Shown here piece after piece: positions 37,305 through 46,763 of a stretch of 64,000 bases of DNA. Every line of letters begins with the position of its first letter. The first letter of the stretch is position 1. The notes under the pieces were generated by a model. The model worked only from the letters and a program-made list of their open reading frames with translations, did not search any database and had not been told where the DNA came from. A program made the position numbers and the translations under genes. Source of the stretch: Burkholderia thailandensis E264 (GTDB lineage Bacteria > Pseudomonadota > Gammaproteobacteria > Burkholderiales > Burkholderiaceae); contig NC_007651.1 of NCBI RefSeq assembly GCF_000012365.1, positions 1 through 64,000 on the forward strand, given 5' to 3'.

Positions 37305-38684
37305 ATGTCGCACAGCCTGCGCGGCCGATTGCTTTGGTGGCTGCTGCTGCCGCTTGCCGTGTTCGTCGCGATCGCGGGCGCGATGTCGTACGACACCGCG
37401 CGCAAGACGGCCGACCTCGTGCAGGACGGCGCGCTCGTCGCGTCCGCGCGCGCGATCGCGGAGGATGTCAACTGGGAAAACGGCGCGCTCGTCGCGAACG
37501 TGCCGCCCGCGGCGCTCGAACTGTTCGAATCGCCCGCGCGGGATCAGGTGTACTACATGGTTCGCACGGGCGGCGGCCGGCTGCTGGCCGGCAACCCCGA
37601 TCTCGGCGGCCCGGGCGCACCGGCCGCGCCCGGCGCGCAACCGGTGCTGTTCGACACGGCGCTCAATGGGCTGGCGATTCGCGCGGTCGCTTACACGCGC
37701 GAGCTCTACAACGCGGGCGACACCGAAACGGTGACGGTCGTCGTCGGCAAGACGCAGACCTCGCGGCAGATGATGATCGCGGCGATCTGGCATCCTCAGC
37801 TCTGGCGGCTCGCGCTGATGCTCGCGCTCGCGATGGCGCTCGTCTATCTCGGGCTCACGTTCGAATTGCGGCCGCTGATGAAGCTGAAGGACGATGTCGC
37901 GGACCGCGGGCCGATGGAGCTCGAGCCGATCCGCACCGAGCGGCTGCATTTCGAGCTGCGGCCGATCGTCGACGCGATCAACCAGTGCATCGCGCGGCTG
38001 AACCTGCACGCGGCGACGCAGCGCCGCTTCATCGCCGACGCCGCGCATCAGTTGCGCACGCCGATCGCGGTGATCGACACGCAGATCCAGTGCGCGCGGC
38101 AGCGCGAGGACGGCGACGCGGCGCTCGCCGCGCTGCTCGCGTCGATGCAGCGCAGCAGCCGCAGGATGGCGGACGTCACCGACAAGCTGCTGCTGCTCGC
38201 GCATGCGGAAGCGGCGTCGCCCGCGCGGCTCGCCGCGCGCGTCGACGTCGCGGCCGTCGTGTCGGGCGTGCTCGAGGAGGCGATCGTGCTTGCCGAGCGG
38301 CGGCGCATCGATCTCGGCGCGGAGCTCGACGACGATCTGCAGGTGGCGGGCAGCGAAAGCCTGCTCTCGGCGCTCCTGATGAACCTCGTCGACAACGCGG
38401 TACGCTATACGCACGAAGGCGGCTGCGTGACGGTGAGCGCGCGGCGCGACGGCGAAGCGGTCGTGCTCGACGTCGTCGACGACGGCCCCGGCATTCCGGC
38501 CGAAGCGCGGCCGCACGTGTTCAAGCGCTTTTATCGCGTCGCGAAGGACGAGGAAGGCACGGGCCTCGGGCTCGCGATCGTCGAGGAGATCGCGCAGTCG
38601 CACGGCGGCACGGTCACGCTCGGGACAGGCCCCGGCAACCGGGGCGTGAGGATGACCGTGCGGCTGCCCGCCTATCGCAATTGA
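37305..38684 (+). CDS. Sensor histidine kinase, TctE-like
   Basis: 459-residue membrane kinase: first membrane helix at about residues 12-32, a periplasmic 2CSK_N-type sensor domain, a second helix near 165-185, then HisKA with the phosphorylated histidine H248 (DAAHQLRTP) and HATPase with N (MNLVDNAVRYTH), G1 (DDGPGIP) and G2 (GTGLGLAI) boxes. 2CSK_N kinases such as TctE often control uptake of organic acids. It lies between an ABC transporter and a porin, with its response regulator directly downstream. Confidence 0.92.
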   Translation: MSHSLRGRLLWWLLLPLAVFVAIAGAMSYDTARKTADLVQDGALVASARAIAEDVNWENGALVANVPPAALELFESPARDQVYYMVRTGGGRLLAGNPDLGGPGAPAAPGAQPVLFDTALNGLAIRAVAYTRELYNAGDTETVTVVVGKTQTSRQMMIAAIWHPQLWRLALMLALAMALVYLGLTFELRPLMKLKDDVADRGPMELEPIRTERLHFELRPIVDAINQCIARLNLHAATQRRFIADAAHQLRTPIAVIDTQIQCARQREDGDAALAALLASMQRSSRRMADVTDKLLLLAHAEAASPARLAARVDVAAVVSGVLEEAIVLAERRRIDLGAELDDDLQVAGSESLLSALLMNLVDNAVRYTHEGGCVTVSARRDGEAVVLDVVDDGPGIPAEARPHVFKRFYRVAKDEEGTGLGLAIVEEIAQSHGGTVTLGTGPGNRGVRMTVRLPAYRN

Positions 38685-38694
38685 GAGAGCCCCG

Positions 38695-39372
38695 ATGAAA
38701 CTGCTGCTCGTGGAAGACAACGCGGAACTCGCGCACTGGATCGTCGATCTGCTGCGCGGGGAAGGCTTCGGCGTCGATTCGGCGCCCGACGGCGAGAGCG
38801 CGGACACCGTGCTGAAGGCGCAGCGCTACGACGCGCTGCTGCTCGACATGCGGCTGCCCGGCATGAGCGGCAAGGAGCTGCTCGCGCGGCTGCGCCGCCG
38901 AGGCGACAACGTGCCCGTGCTGATGCTGACCGCGCACGGCTCGGTCGATGACAAGGTCGACTGCTTCAGCGCGGGCGCCGACGACTACGTCGTGAAGCCG
39001 TTCGAATCGCGCGAGCTCGTCGCGCGGATTCGCGCATTGATCCGGCGGCAGTGCGGCGTCGGCGCGACGCAGCTCGCATGCGGCGATCTCGTCTATCTGT
39101 TCGCGACGCGCGAATTCCAGTGCGGCAGCGTGCCGCTCGCGCTGCGCCGCCGCGAGCACGCGATTCTCGAAACGCTGATGCTCCAGCAGGGCAAGACGGT
39201 ATCGAAGGCGCGCCTCATGGACAGCGTGTACGGCCTCGACGACGAGCCGAGCGCCGATGCGATCGACATCTACATCCACCGCCTGCGCAAGCACCTGTCC
39301 GGCTCGCTCGCGCAGATCATCACGCTGCGCGGGCTCGGCTACATTCTTCGAACGAAGGACGCGGCCGAATAA
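38695..39372 (+). CDS. OmpR-family response regulator, TctD-like
   Basis: 225-residue regulator with a receiver domain (acidic pair E7/D8, phosphorylated D51 in LLLDMRLPG, K in VVKPFE) and a C-terminal OmpR winged helix (RRREHAILETLMLQQGKTVSKARLMDSVYG). It pairs with the kinase upstream (10 bases apart). Probable targets are the flanking transporter or porin genes. Confidence 0.94.
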   Translation: MKLLLVEDNAELAHWIVDLLRGEGFGVDSAPDGESADTVLKAQRYDALLLDMRLPGMSGKELLARLRRRGDNVPVLMLTAHGSVDDKVDCFSAGADDYVVKPFESRELVARIRALIRRQCGVGATQLACGDLVYLFATREFQCGSVPLALRRREHAILETLMLQQGKTVSKARLMDSVYGLDDEPSADAIDIYIHRLRKHLSGSLAQIITLRGLGYILRTKDAAE

Positions 39373-39692
39373 GCCGCGCGCAACGCACGCGGCCCCGGCG
39401 CATGCGACGCAAGCGTCGCCCGCGCGCATCCGTTTATTTCGGCATGCTTTGCAATTGTCCTGATGTTTCGCGAAGCCGTGCTGCGGCGCGCCGCGCGCGC
39501 GCCTGATCCAGCCTAAAAACGAGCACCACCCCGGACTTATCCCGAGACTTGCGTGGCCGGCACGAAAGCGCCGCGAAGGATTGCGCCCACTACGATGGCG
39601 TGGCCGTTCGACGCGCATCGCGCAGCGTCTGCGCGGCATGCGATTCGTACTGCGAAAGAATGGCGATCAACACGATATCGGAGGGGACGATC
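39373..39692. other. Intergenic region upstream of porin 1
   Basis: 320 bases between the response regulator and the porin. No gene is supported. It should hold the porin promoter and, by inference, a binding site for the TctD-like regulator; I see no obvious direct repeat. Confidence 0.45.
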
Positions 39693-40820
39693 TTGAAACG
39701 ACAATACCTGGCACTTTCCATCGCGACGGCCGCCTGCGCGGCGCCGCAAGCGCACGCGCAGTCGAGCGTCCAGCTCTACGGGCTCATCGACCTGAGCTTT
39801 CCGACCTATCAGTCGCACGCGAACGCGAAGGGCGATCACGTGATCGGCATGGGGCTCGGCGGCGAGCCGTGGTTCAGCGGCAGCCGCTGGGGGCTGAAGG
39901 GCGCGGAGGACATCGGCGGCGGCACGAAGGTGATCTTCCGGCTCGAAAGCGAATACACGGTTGCCGATGGCAACATGGAGGACCCGGGCCAGATCTTCGA
40001 CCGCGATGCGTGGGTCGGCGTCGAAAACGACACGTTCGGCAAGCTCACCGCGGGCTTCCAGAACACGATCGCGCGCGACGCGGGGGCGATCTACGGCGAC
40101 CCGTACGGCTCGGCGAAGCTCACGACCGAGGAAGGCGGCTGGACGAACGCGAACAACTTCAAGCAGATGATCTTCTACGCGGCGGGCGCGACGGGTACGC
40201 GCTACAACAACGGCCTTGCGTGGAAGAAGCTGTTCGGCAACGGCATCTTCGCGAGCGCGGGCTACGCGTTCAGCAATTCGACGAGCTTCGGGCAGAACTC
40301 GACCTATCAGGTCGCGCTCGGCTACAACGGCGGCCCGTTCAACGTGTCGGGCTTCTTCAGCCACGTGAACCACGCGGGCTACGCGAACAAGTCGTTCTCG
40401 GTCGGCGGCAACTACACGTTCGACATCTTCCGCGTGAACGCCGGCTACTTCCGCTACCTGGGCGATCAGGGCGCGCTCGGCCAGCGCCAGGACAACGCGT
40501 GGACGGTGTCGTTCAAGGTCGCCCCGAAGGGCGCGCTCGACTACGAGCTCGGCTATCAGCAGATGCGCGTGCACAACGCCGCGTACAACAGCGACGGCAA
40601 CGTGCCGAACGCGAACATCGGCGACTTCAGCCTCACGTCGGGTGTCGGCAACGGCTTCAAGGAAACGCTGTACGGCTCGGTGTTCTACCACCTGTCGAAG
40701 CGCACCGAGCTGTACCTCGCCGGCGACTACATGCGCCTGCACGGCGGCTACACGGTCGCGTCCACGCACGGCGCGACCAACCAGCTCGAGCTGACGACCG
40801 GCATCCGCACGCGGTTCTGA
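39693..40820 (+). CDS. Gram-negative general porin (OmpC-like, Burkholderia type)
   Basis: 375-residue outer-membrane porin. I start at TTG 39693 because GGAGGGG lies six bases upstream and the reading then gives a clean signal peptide (KRQYLALSIATAACAAPQAHAQ); an ATG at 39660 would add 11 residues before it. The mature part begins SSVQLYGLIDL, has GSRWGLKGAEDIGGG and ends in the C-terminal Phe of a porin beta strand. It is expected to form a 16-strand trimer. Neighbouring TctED-like genes may control it. Confidence 0.92.
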   Translation: MKRQYLALSIATAACAAPQAHAQSSVQLYGLIDLSFPTYQSHANAKGDHVIGMGLGGEPWFSGSRWGLKGAEDIGGGTKVIFRLESEYTVADGNMEDPGQIFDRDAWVGVENDTFGKLTAGFQNTIARDAGAIYGDPYGSAKLTTEEGGWTNANNFKQMIFYAAGATGTRYNNGLAWKKLFGNGIFASAGYAFSNSTSFGQNSTYQVALGYNGGPFNVSGFFSHVNHAGYANKSFSVGGNYTFDIFRVNAGYFRYLGDQGALGQRQDNAWTVSFKVAPKGALDYELGYQQMRVHNAAYNSDGNVPNANIGDFSLTSGVGNGFKETLYGSVFYHLSKRTELYLAGDYMRLHGGYTVASTHGATNQLELTTGIRTRF

Positions 40821-41276
40821 TCCGCCGCGCGGGGCGGCCGGCCGACGCGCCGTGCCGTGCCGCCCCTCGCGCTCCCCGCCCCGCCCGTCTTTCCGTCTTT
40901 CCCGCCTTTGCGCCGCGCCCGCCCGATCTCCCGTGCGCCGCTGCGGCATTCCACGGCCCGGCTCATGCCGGGCCTTTTGTCTGCCGCGTCCTTTGGTCGA
41001 CGGACCTCGCCGGGCGCCATCGAACATCGCCGCGCGGCGGCCATGCGCGCGTCGTGAAAGCCCGCGCCGGCGGACGACCGCCGAACCTGTGGTAAACATC
41101 TGCGTCGCCGAACGCATGCCGATGCCCGGCGCCGATGCCGTCTTCGCCGCCTGCGGACCGGCCGGCGCGCCCGCCGGCCGCCGCAAGTCCTTGACCTGCG
41201 CGTGACGGATCGCTAGCGTTTCGCCTTTGCCGCGCCGCGCGGCCCGGAAATCGGGTCCGCATGCCGGCGCGATGAC
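40821..41276. other. Intergenic region between porin 1 and mod
   Basis: 456 bases containing the porin terminator (40955-40978). The remaining part upstream of mod has no gene. I see no simple-sequence repeat of the type that makes some mod genes phase-variable. Confidence 0.55.
40955..40978 (+). terminator. Rho-independent terminator downstream of porin 1
   Basis: Perfect 8-bp stem GGCCCGGC / GCCGGGCC with a TCAT loop followed by TTTT. Confidence 0.85.
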
Positions 41277-43325
41277 ATGCAATTGATGGGAAGGATGATG
41301 CAAAAACTCGATGCGGCGAGCCCGGAAGCGCAATCCGCGGATCTCGTGTCCGCGAACGTCGAGCGCCTGAGGGCGCTCTTTCCGGACGTGGTGACCGAAG
41401 GACCGGACGGCGCGTCGGTGAATCTCGACGCGCTCGCGGCGATGGTCGGCGCGAGCGCCGCCGCCGTTGCCGACGCCGATGAGAAATACGGCCTGAACTG
41501 GCATGGCAAGCGCCGCGCGCGCCGGCTCGCGCTCACGCCTTCGACGGGCACGCTGCGCCCGTGCCCGCGCGAGAGCGTCGGCTGGGCGTCGACGCGCAAT
41601 CTGATGATCGAGGGCGAGAACCTCGAGGTGCTGAAGCTGCTGCAAAAGAGCTACGCGGGGCGCGCGAAGCTCGTCTACATCGATCCGCCGTACAACACCG
41701 GCAAGGATTTCGTCTATTCGGACAATTTCACCGACAGCCTGCGCCACTACCTCGAGCTGACCGGCCAGACGACGGACGGCAAGCGAATCAGCAGCCACAC
41801 GGACGCGAGCGGCCGCTTCCACACGGACTGGCTGAACATGATCTATCCGCGCCTGAAGCTCGCGCGCGATCTGCTCGCCGACGACGGCGTGATCGCCGTG
41901 CACATCGACGAGCACGAGCAGCACGCGCTCGTGCTCGTGATGCGCGAGATCTTCGGCGAGGACAACGAGCTCGGCGTCGCGGTGTGGGACAAGCGCAATC
42001 CGAAGGGCGACGCGCGCGGGATCGCATACCAGCACGAATCGATCGTGCTGTTCGCGCGCGACGCGCAGTTGCTGTTCGAGCGCGCGCCGCTCAAGCGCCC
42101 GAAACGCAACGCCCAACGCATGCTCGACGCGGCGCGCGGCGCGATCGCGGGCGCGGCGACGATCGCGGACGCGAACGCCGCGTACCGCGCCTGGGTGAAG
42201 TCGCAGACGACGCTGTCGGGCGGCGAGGCGATGTACGACCGGATTTCGGCCGACGGCCGCGTGTACCGTCTCGTGTCGATGGCGTGGCCGAACAAGAAGA
42301 AGGCGCCCGACGATTACTTCGTGCCGCTCGTGCATCCGGTGACGGGCAAGCCGTGCCCGGTGCCCGAGCGCGGCTGGCGCAATCCGCCCGCGACGATGCA
42401 GGCGCTCATCGACAAGGGGCTCGTCGAGTTCGGCGCGGACGAGACCACGCAGCCGCAGCGGATCTACTTCCTCGACGAGAACATGTACGAGAACGTGCCG
42501 TCGGTGCTGCCGTTCGGCGGCTCGGACGACGCGCTGATGAAGTCGCTCGGCATTCCGTTCGATCAGCCGAAGCCGGTGGAATTCGCCGCGTCGATCATCG
42601 GCTGGTGCACGGACGGCGACGATCTGATCGTCGACTTCTTCGGCGGCTCGGGCACGACCGGGCATGCGGTGATGGCGCTCAACGCCGCCGACGGCGGCAA
42701 TCGCCGCTATGTGCTCGTGCAGTTGCCCGAGCCGCTCGACGCGGGCAGCAAGGATCAGAAAGCCGCCGCCGACTTCTGCGCGGCGCAGCGCGTGCCGCTC
42801 AATCTCGCCGAGCTGACGAAGGAGCGGCTGCGGCGCGCGGCGGCGCGGGTCGCGGCCGAGCATCCGGGCACGCGCGCCGACCTCGGTTTTCGCGTGTTCA
42901 GGCTCGACTCGACGAACGTCTCCGAGTGGGACCCGCGCGGCGACGACATCCAGCAATCGCTGTTCGCGGCCGTCGAGCACATCAAGCCGAACCGCTCCGA
43001 GGAAGATCTGTTGTACGAACTAATGCTCAAGCTCGGCCTCGATCTGTGCGCGCCGATCGACGCGCGCACGATCGCCGGCAAGGCCGTCTACGTGATCGAC
43101 GGCGCGATCGTCGCGTGCTTCGACGCGCACATCGACCGCGCGTCGACCGATGCGCTCGGCGAGGGCATCGTCGAGCTGATCGCCGAAGCGGCCGCGGCGG
43201 GCGCGGCCCACGCGCGCGACGTGACCTGCGTGTTTCGCGACAGCGGCTTCGCGGATGACGTCGCGAAGGTGAACCTGTCGGCGATCCTCGAGCAGCACGG
43301 CGTGAAGCGCATCCGGAGCCTCTGA
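41277..43325 (+). CDS. mod: Type III restriction-modification system methyltransferase (Mod)
   Basis: 682-residue beta-class N6-adenine DNA methyltransferase: catalytic motif IV DPPY at residues 136-139 comes before the SAM-binding motif I FGGSG at 455-459, with the variable target-recognition region in between, as expected for Mod. Length fits type III. Mod dimers set the recognition sequence and methylate one strand; Res depends on them for specificity. The first ATG (41277) has no clear ribosome-binding site; ATGs at 41286, 41295 and 41298 are alternatives. From memory, the syntenic gene in B. cenocepacia near its fli/gsp genes methylates CACAG; that assignment to this protein is inference. 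Confidence 0.93.
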   Translation: MQLMGRMMQKLDAASPEAQSADLVSANVERLRALFPDVVTEGPDGASVNLDALAAMVGASAAAVADADEKYGLNWHGKRRARRLALTPSTGTLRPCPRESVGWASTRNLMIEGENLEVLKLLQKSYAGRAKLVYIDPPYNTGKDFVYSDNFTDSLRHYLELTGQTTDGKRISSHTDASGRFHTDWLNMIYPRLKLARDLLADDGVIAVHIDEHEQHALVLVMREIFGEDNELGVAVWDKRNPKGDARGIAYQHESIVLFARDAQLLFERAPLKRPKRNAQRMLDAARGAIAGAATIADANAAYRAWVKSQTTLSGGEAMYDRISADGRVYRLVSMAWPNKKKAPDDYFVPLVHPVTGKPCPVPERGWRNPPATMQALIDKGLVEFGADETTQPQRIYFLDENMYENVPSVLPFGGSDDALMKSLGIPFDQPKPVEFAASIIGWCTDGDDLIVDFFGGSGTTGHAVMALNAADGGNRRYVLVQLPEPLDAGSKDQKAAADFCAAQRVPLNLAELTKERLRRAAARVAAEHPGTRADLGFRVFRLDSTNVSEWDPRGDDIQQSLFAAVEHIKPNRSEEDLLYELMLKLGLDLCAPIDARTIAGKAVYVIDGAIVACFDAHIDRASTDALGEGIVELIAEAAAAGAAHARDVTCVFRDSGFADDVAKVNLSAILEQHGVKRIRSL

Positions 43326-43365
43326 TGCGCGCACGCGAGCCACACGCAGACAAGGAAGATTGAGC

Positions 43366-46300
43366 ATGCAGTTGCATTTCGAGTCGGATCTCGACTATCA
43401 GCTCGAAGCGATCGAGGCGGTATGCGGTCTGTTTCGCGGCCAGGAGGCGTGCCGCGCCGAATTCAGCGTGACCGCGCAGGCCGCGCGGCGGCGCGCGAGC
43501 CCGCAGATTTCGCTCGGGATGGCCGAATCGGGGCTCGGCGTCGGCAATCGCCTGACGCTCGACGCGCACACGTTCGCCGAGAATCTCGCGCGCGTGCAGG
43601 TGCGCAACGGGCTGCCGCCGTCCGGCGCGCCGCGCTCGAACGATTTCACCGTCGAGATGGAAACGGGCACGGGCAAGACTTACGTATACCTGCGCACGAT
43701 CTTCGAGCTGCACCGCCGCTTCGACTTCACGAAGTTCGTGATCGTCGTGCCGTCGGTCGCGATCAAGGAAGGCGTGTACAAGACGCTGCAGATCACCGAG
43801 CGGCATTTCCGGCGCCTGTACGCGGGCGTGCCGTTCGACTATTTCGTCTACGATTCGGCGAAGCTCGGCGAGGTGCGCAGCTTCGCGTCGAAATCGACCG
43901 TGCAGATCATGATCGTCACGGTCGCGGCGATCAACAAGAAGGACGTCAACACGCTCTACAAGGACAGCGAACAGACGGGCGGCGAAAAGCCGATCGACCT
44001 GATTCGCGCGGCGCATCCGATCGTGATCGTCGACGAGCCGCAGAGCGTGGACGGCGGGCTCGACGGGCGCGGCAAGGAAGCGCTCGACGCGATGCACCCG
44101 CTCTGCACGCTGCGCTATTCGGCGACGCACGCGGACAAGTATCAGATGCTGTACCGGCTCGACGCGATCGACGCGTACGAGCGCAAGCTCGTCAAGCAGG
44201 TCGAGATCGCGTCGGCGACGGTCGAGGATGCGCACAACAAGCCGTTCATGCGCGTGATGTCGATCGGCAGCCGGCGCGGGGCGATCGCCGCGCGCGTCGA
44301 GCTCGACGTCGCGACGGCCGCGGGCGACGTCGAGCGGCAGACGGTTTCCGTCTCCGACGGCGACGATCTCGAGCGCATCGCGCGCCGCGCCGTCTACGCG
44401 AACTTCAGGATCGGCGAGATTCACGCGGCGCGCGGCGCCGAGTATCTGGTGCTGCGCTATCCGGGCGGCGATGCGTTCCTGTCGATCGGCGACACATATG
44501 GCGACGTCGATACGCTCGCGATCCAGCGCGAGATGATCCGCCGCACGATCCGCGAGCATCTCGACAAGGAACTGCGGCTCACGCCGCTCGGCGTGAAGGT
44601 GCTGTCGCTCTTCTTCGTCGATGCGGTCGACAAGTATCGCAAGTACGACCGCCACGGCCAGCCGTTCAAGGGCGATTACGCGCGGCTGTTCGAAGAAGAA
44701 TACCGGCGCGCGGCGAAGCTGCCGGAATATCGCGCGCTGTTTGCCGGCGTCGATTGCGCGATCGCGGCCGAGGCCGTGCACGACGGCTATTTCTCGATCG
44801 ACAGGAAAGGCGGCTGGACCGACACGAGCGACAAGAGCGCGGGCAGCCGAGAGAACGCGGAGCGCGCGTACGGCCTCATCATGAAGGACAAGGAGCGGCT
44901 GTTGTCGTTCGACACGCCGCTCAAGTTCATCTTCTCGCATTCGGCGCTGAAGGAAGGCTGGGACAATCCGAACGTGTTCCAGATCTGCACGCTGCGCGAC
45001 ATCCGCAGCGAGCGCGAGCGGCGCCAGACGATCGGCCGCGGGCTGCGTCTCGCCGTCAACCAGCGCGGCGAGCGCGTGCGCGGCTTCGACGTCAACACGC
45101 TGACGGTGATCGCGGGCGAGAGCTACGAGCAGTTCGCCGAGAACCTGCAGAAGGAAATCGAAGCCGATACGGGCATCCGCTTCGGCATCGTCGAAACGCA
45201 TCAGTTCGCCGCGCTGCCCGTGCCGGCGGGCGACGGCAGCGTGCAGCCGCTCGGCGTCGAACGGTCCACCGCGCTATGGACGTATCTGCGCGACGCCGGC
45301 TATCTCGATGCGCGCGGCCGCGTGCAGGACACGCTGCGCGCGGCGCTCAAGCTGCGCGCGCTGCCGGTGCCCGATGAATTCGGCTCGCAGCGCGCGCTGA
45401 TCGTCGACATGCTGCGCAAGCTCGCGGGGCGGCTCGACGTGCGCAACGCGGACGAGCGCCGCCACATCGCGCTGCGGCCCGACGCGCATGGCAAGGCGGT
45501 GTACCTGGGCGACGAATTCCGCGCGCTGTGGGAGCGCATCCAGTACCGGACGACCTACCGCGTGAACTTCGACAACGCACGCCTGATCGAGCGCTGCGTC
45601 GCCGCGCTGAAGGCCGCGCCCGCCGTCGCGCGCGCGCGGCTGCAGTGGCGCAAGGCCGAAATCGCGATCGACGCGGCGGGCGTCGAGGCGATCGAAACCG
45701 AGGCGGCGGGCGCGATCGCGATCGACGAAGGCGAAATCGACCTGCCGGATCTGCTGACCGAGCTGCAGGACCGCACGCAGCTCACGCGGCGCACGATCGC
45801 GACCGTGCTGATCGAAAGCGGCAGGCTCGACGAGTTCCCGCGCAATCCGCAGCGCTTCATCGCGCTCGTCGCTGCGGCGCTCGAGCGCTGCAAGCGCGAC
45901 GCGCTCGTCGACGGGATCGAATACAAGTTGCTCGGCAAGGAGCACGTGCATGCGCTGTCGCTGTTCGAGGACGAGCCGCTTACCGGCTATCTGTCGAGCA
46001 TGCGGCGCGGCGCGGCGAAATCGATCCATGAGGACGTGCCGTGCGAAACGCCTGCCGAGCGCGTGTTCGTCGAATCGCTCGAACGGGACGACGCGGTCAG
46101 GCTGTACGCGAAGCTGCCCGGCTGGTTCAAGATCCCGACGCCGCTCGGCAGCTACAGCCCCGACTGGGCGGTGCTGATCGCCGAGGGCGACGGGCCGCGC
46201 CTCTATTTCGTCGTCGAATCGAAGAGCGGCATCGCCGACAGCGATCTGCACGCTCACGAGCGGCGCAGGATTCAGTGCGGCGCGGCGCATTTCCGCGCGC

Positions 46301-46395
46301 TCGAGGCGGCCTCGGTCAATCCTGCGCGCTATGTGCGCGCGCGTTGCGCCGACGATCTGCCGACGGCCCCCGCCAACGCGCGCGACGCGGCCTGA
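43366..46395 (+). CDS. res: Type III restriction enzyme subunit (Res)
   Basis: 1009-residue SF2 helicase-nuclease. The Walker A motif TGTGKT lies near residue 105, motif II is DEPQ, motif VI is around QTIGRGLRL, and a PD-(D/E)XK-type nuclease motif lies close to the C-terminus (SPDW ... VVESKSG). With Mod it translocates or diffuses along DNA from paired head-to-head sites and cuts about 25 bases away. ATG 43366 has AAGGAAG seven bases upstream; a TTG two codons earlier is possible. No frameshift is visible, so the system looks intact. Confidence 0.93.
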   Translation: MQLHFESDLDYQLEAIEAVCGLFRGQEACRAEFSVTAQAARRRASPQISLGMAESGLGVGNRLTLDAHTFAENLARVQVRNGLPPSGAPRSNDFTVEMETGTGKTYVYLRTIFELHRRFDFTKFVIVVPSVAIKEGVYKTLQITERHFRRLYAGVPFDYFVYDSAKLGEVRSFASKSTVQIMIVTVAAINKKDVNTLYKDSEQTGGEKPIDLIRAAHPIVIVDEPQSVDGGLDGRGKEALDAMHPLCTLRYSATHADKYQMLYRLDAIDAYERKLVKQVEIASATVEDAHNKPFMRVMSIGSRRGAIAARVELDVATAAGDVERQTVSVSDGDDLERIARRAVYANFRIGEIHAARGAEYLVLRYPGGDAFLSIGDTYGDVDTLAIQREMIRRTIREHLDKELRLTPLGVKVLSLFFVDAVDKYRKYDRHGQPFKGDYARLFEEEYRRAAKLPEYRALFAGVDCAIAAEAVHDGYFSIDRKGGWTDTSDKSAGSRENAERAYGLIMKDKERLLSFDTPLKFIFSHSALKEGWDNPNVFQICTLRDIRSERERRQTIGRGLRLAVNQRGERVRGFDVNTLTVIAGESYEQFAENLQKEIEADTGIRFGIVETHQFAALPVPAGDGSVQPLGVERSTALWTYLRDAGYLDARGRVQDTLRAALKLRALPVPDEFGSQRALIVDMLRKLAGRLDVRNADERRHIALRPDAHGKAVYLGDEFRALWERIQYRTTYRVNFDNARLIERCVAALKAAPAVARARLQWRKAEIAIDAAGVEAIETEAAGAIAIDEGEIDLPDLLTELQDRTQLTRRTIATVLIESGRLDEFPRNPQRFIALVAAALERCKRDALVDGIEYKLLGKEHVHALSLFEDEPLTGYLSSMRRGAAKSIHEDVPCETPAERVFVESLERDDAVRLYAKLPGWFKIPTPLGSYSPDWAVLIAEGDGPRLYFVVESKSGIADSDLHAHERRRIQCGAAHFRALEAASVNPARYVRARCADDLPTAPANARDAA

Positions 46396-46763
46396 GCGCC
46401 GTCGCCGCTTCGTCGCTTCGCCGCTGCGCGGCGTTTCGGCATGTTCCGCTGCGTCGCCACATCGCCATGCGTTTCCGGCGAGCGGCGCGCAGCGGCTTCT
46501 CACGGCGTTCCGTCTCACGCCCTTTCCCCGCTTCGTTTCGCCGCGCTCGGCAAATCCGGCGGCGCGCGCGCTGCATCGCGCAACCCCGCGCATTTCATTT
46601 CGACCTCCGTAACGTCTGACGATCGCCGAGTGCATCGTCGAGCTAGTGTTTGTGCGCCGTCGGGAAAGATGCGCGACGCACGCTGCTCCACACTCCGAGC
46701 CGGAGATCGACGGCGGCGCCCCGAGCGTCGCCGCGCATAACGACAACCCCAACGGAGACGACG
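46396..46763. other. Intergenic region between res and porin 2
   Basis: 368 bases; no credible gene and no convincing terminator for res. The promoter of porin 2 should be here. Confidence 0.45.

Noticed and set aside
40979..41300. Phase-variable repeat tract at the mod gene
   Set aside because: No run of mono- to pentanucleotide repeats occurs in the promoter or the first part of the gene.
39537..42980. Very long minus-strand open frame across porin 1 and mod
   Set aside because: It is antisense to two well-supported genes and its composition is that of a GC-codon shadow; length alone is not evidence in DNA of this composition.
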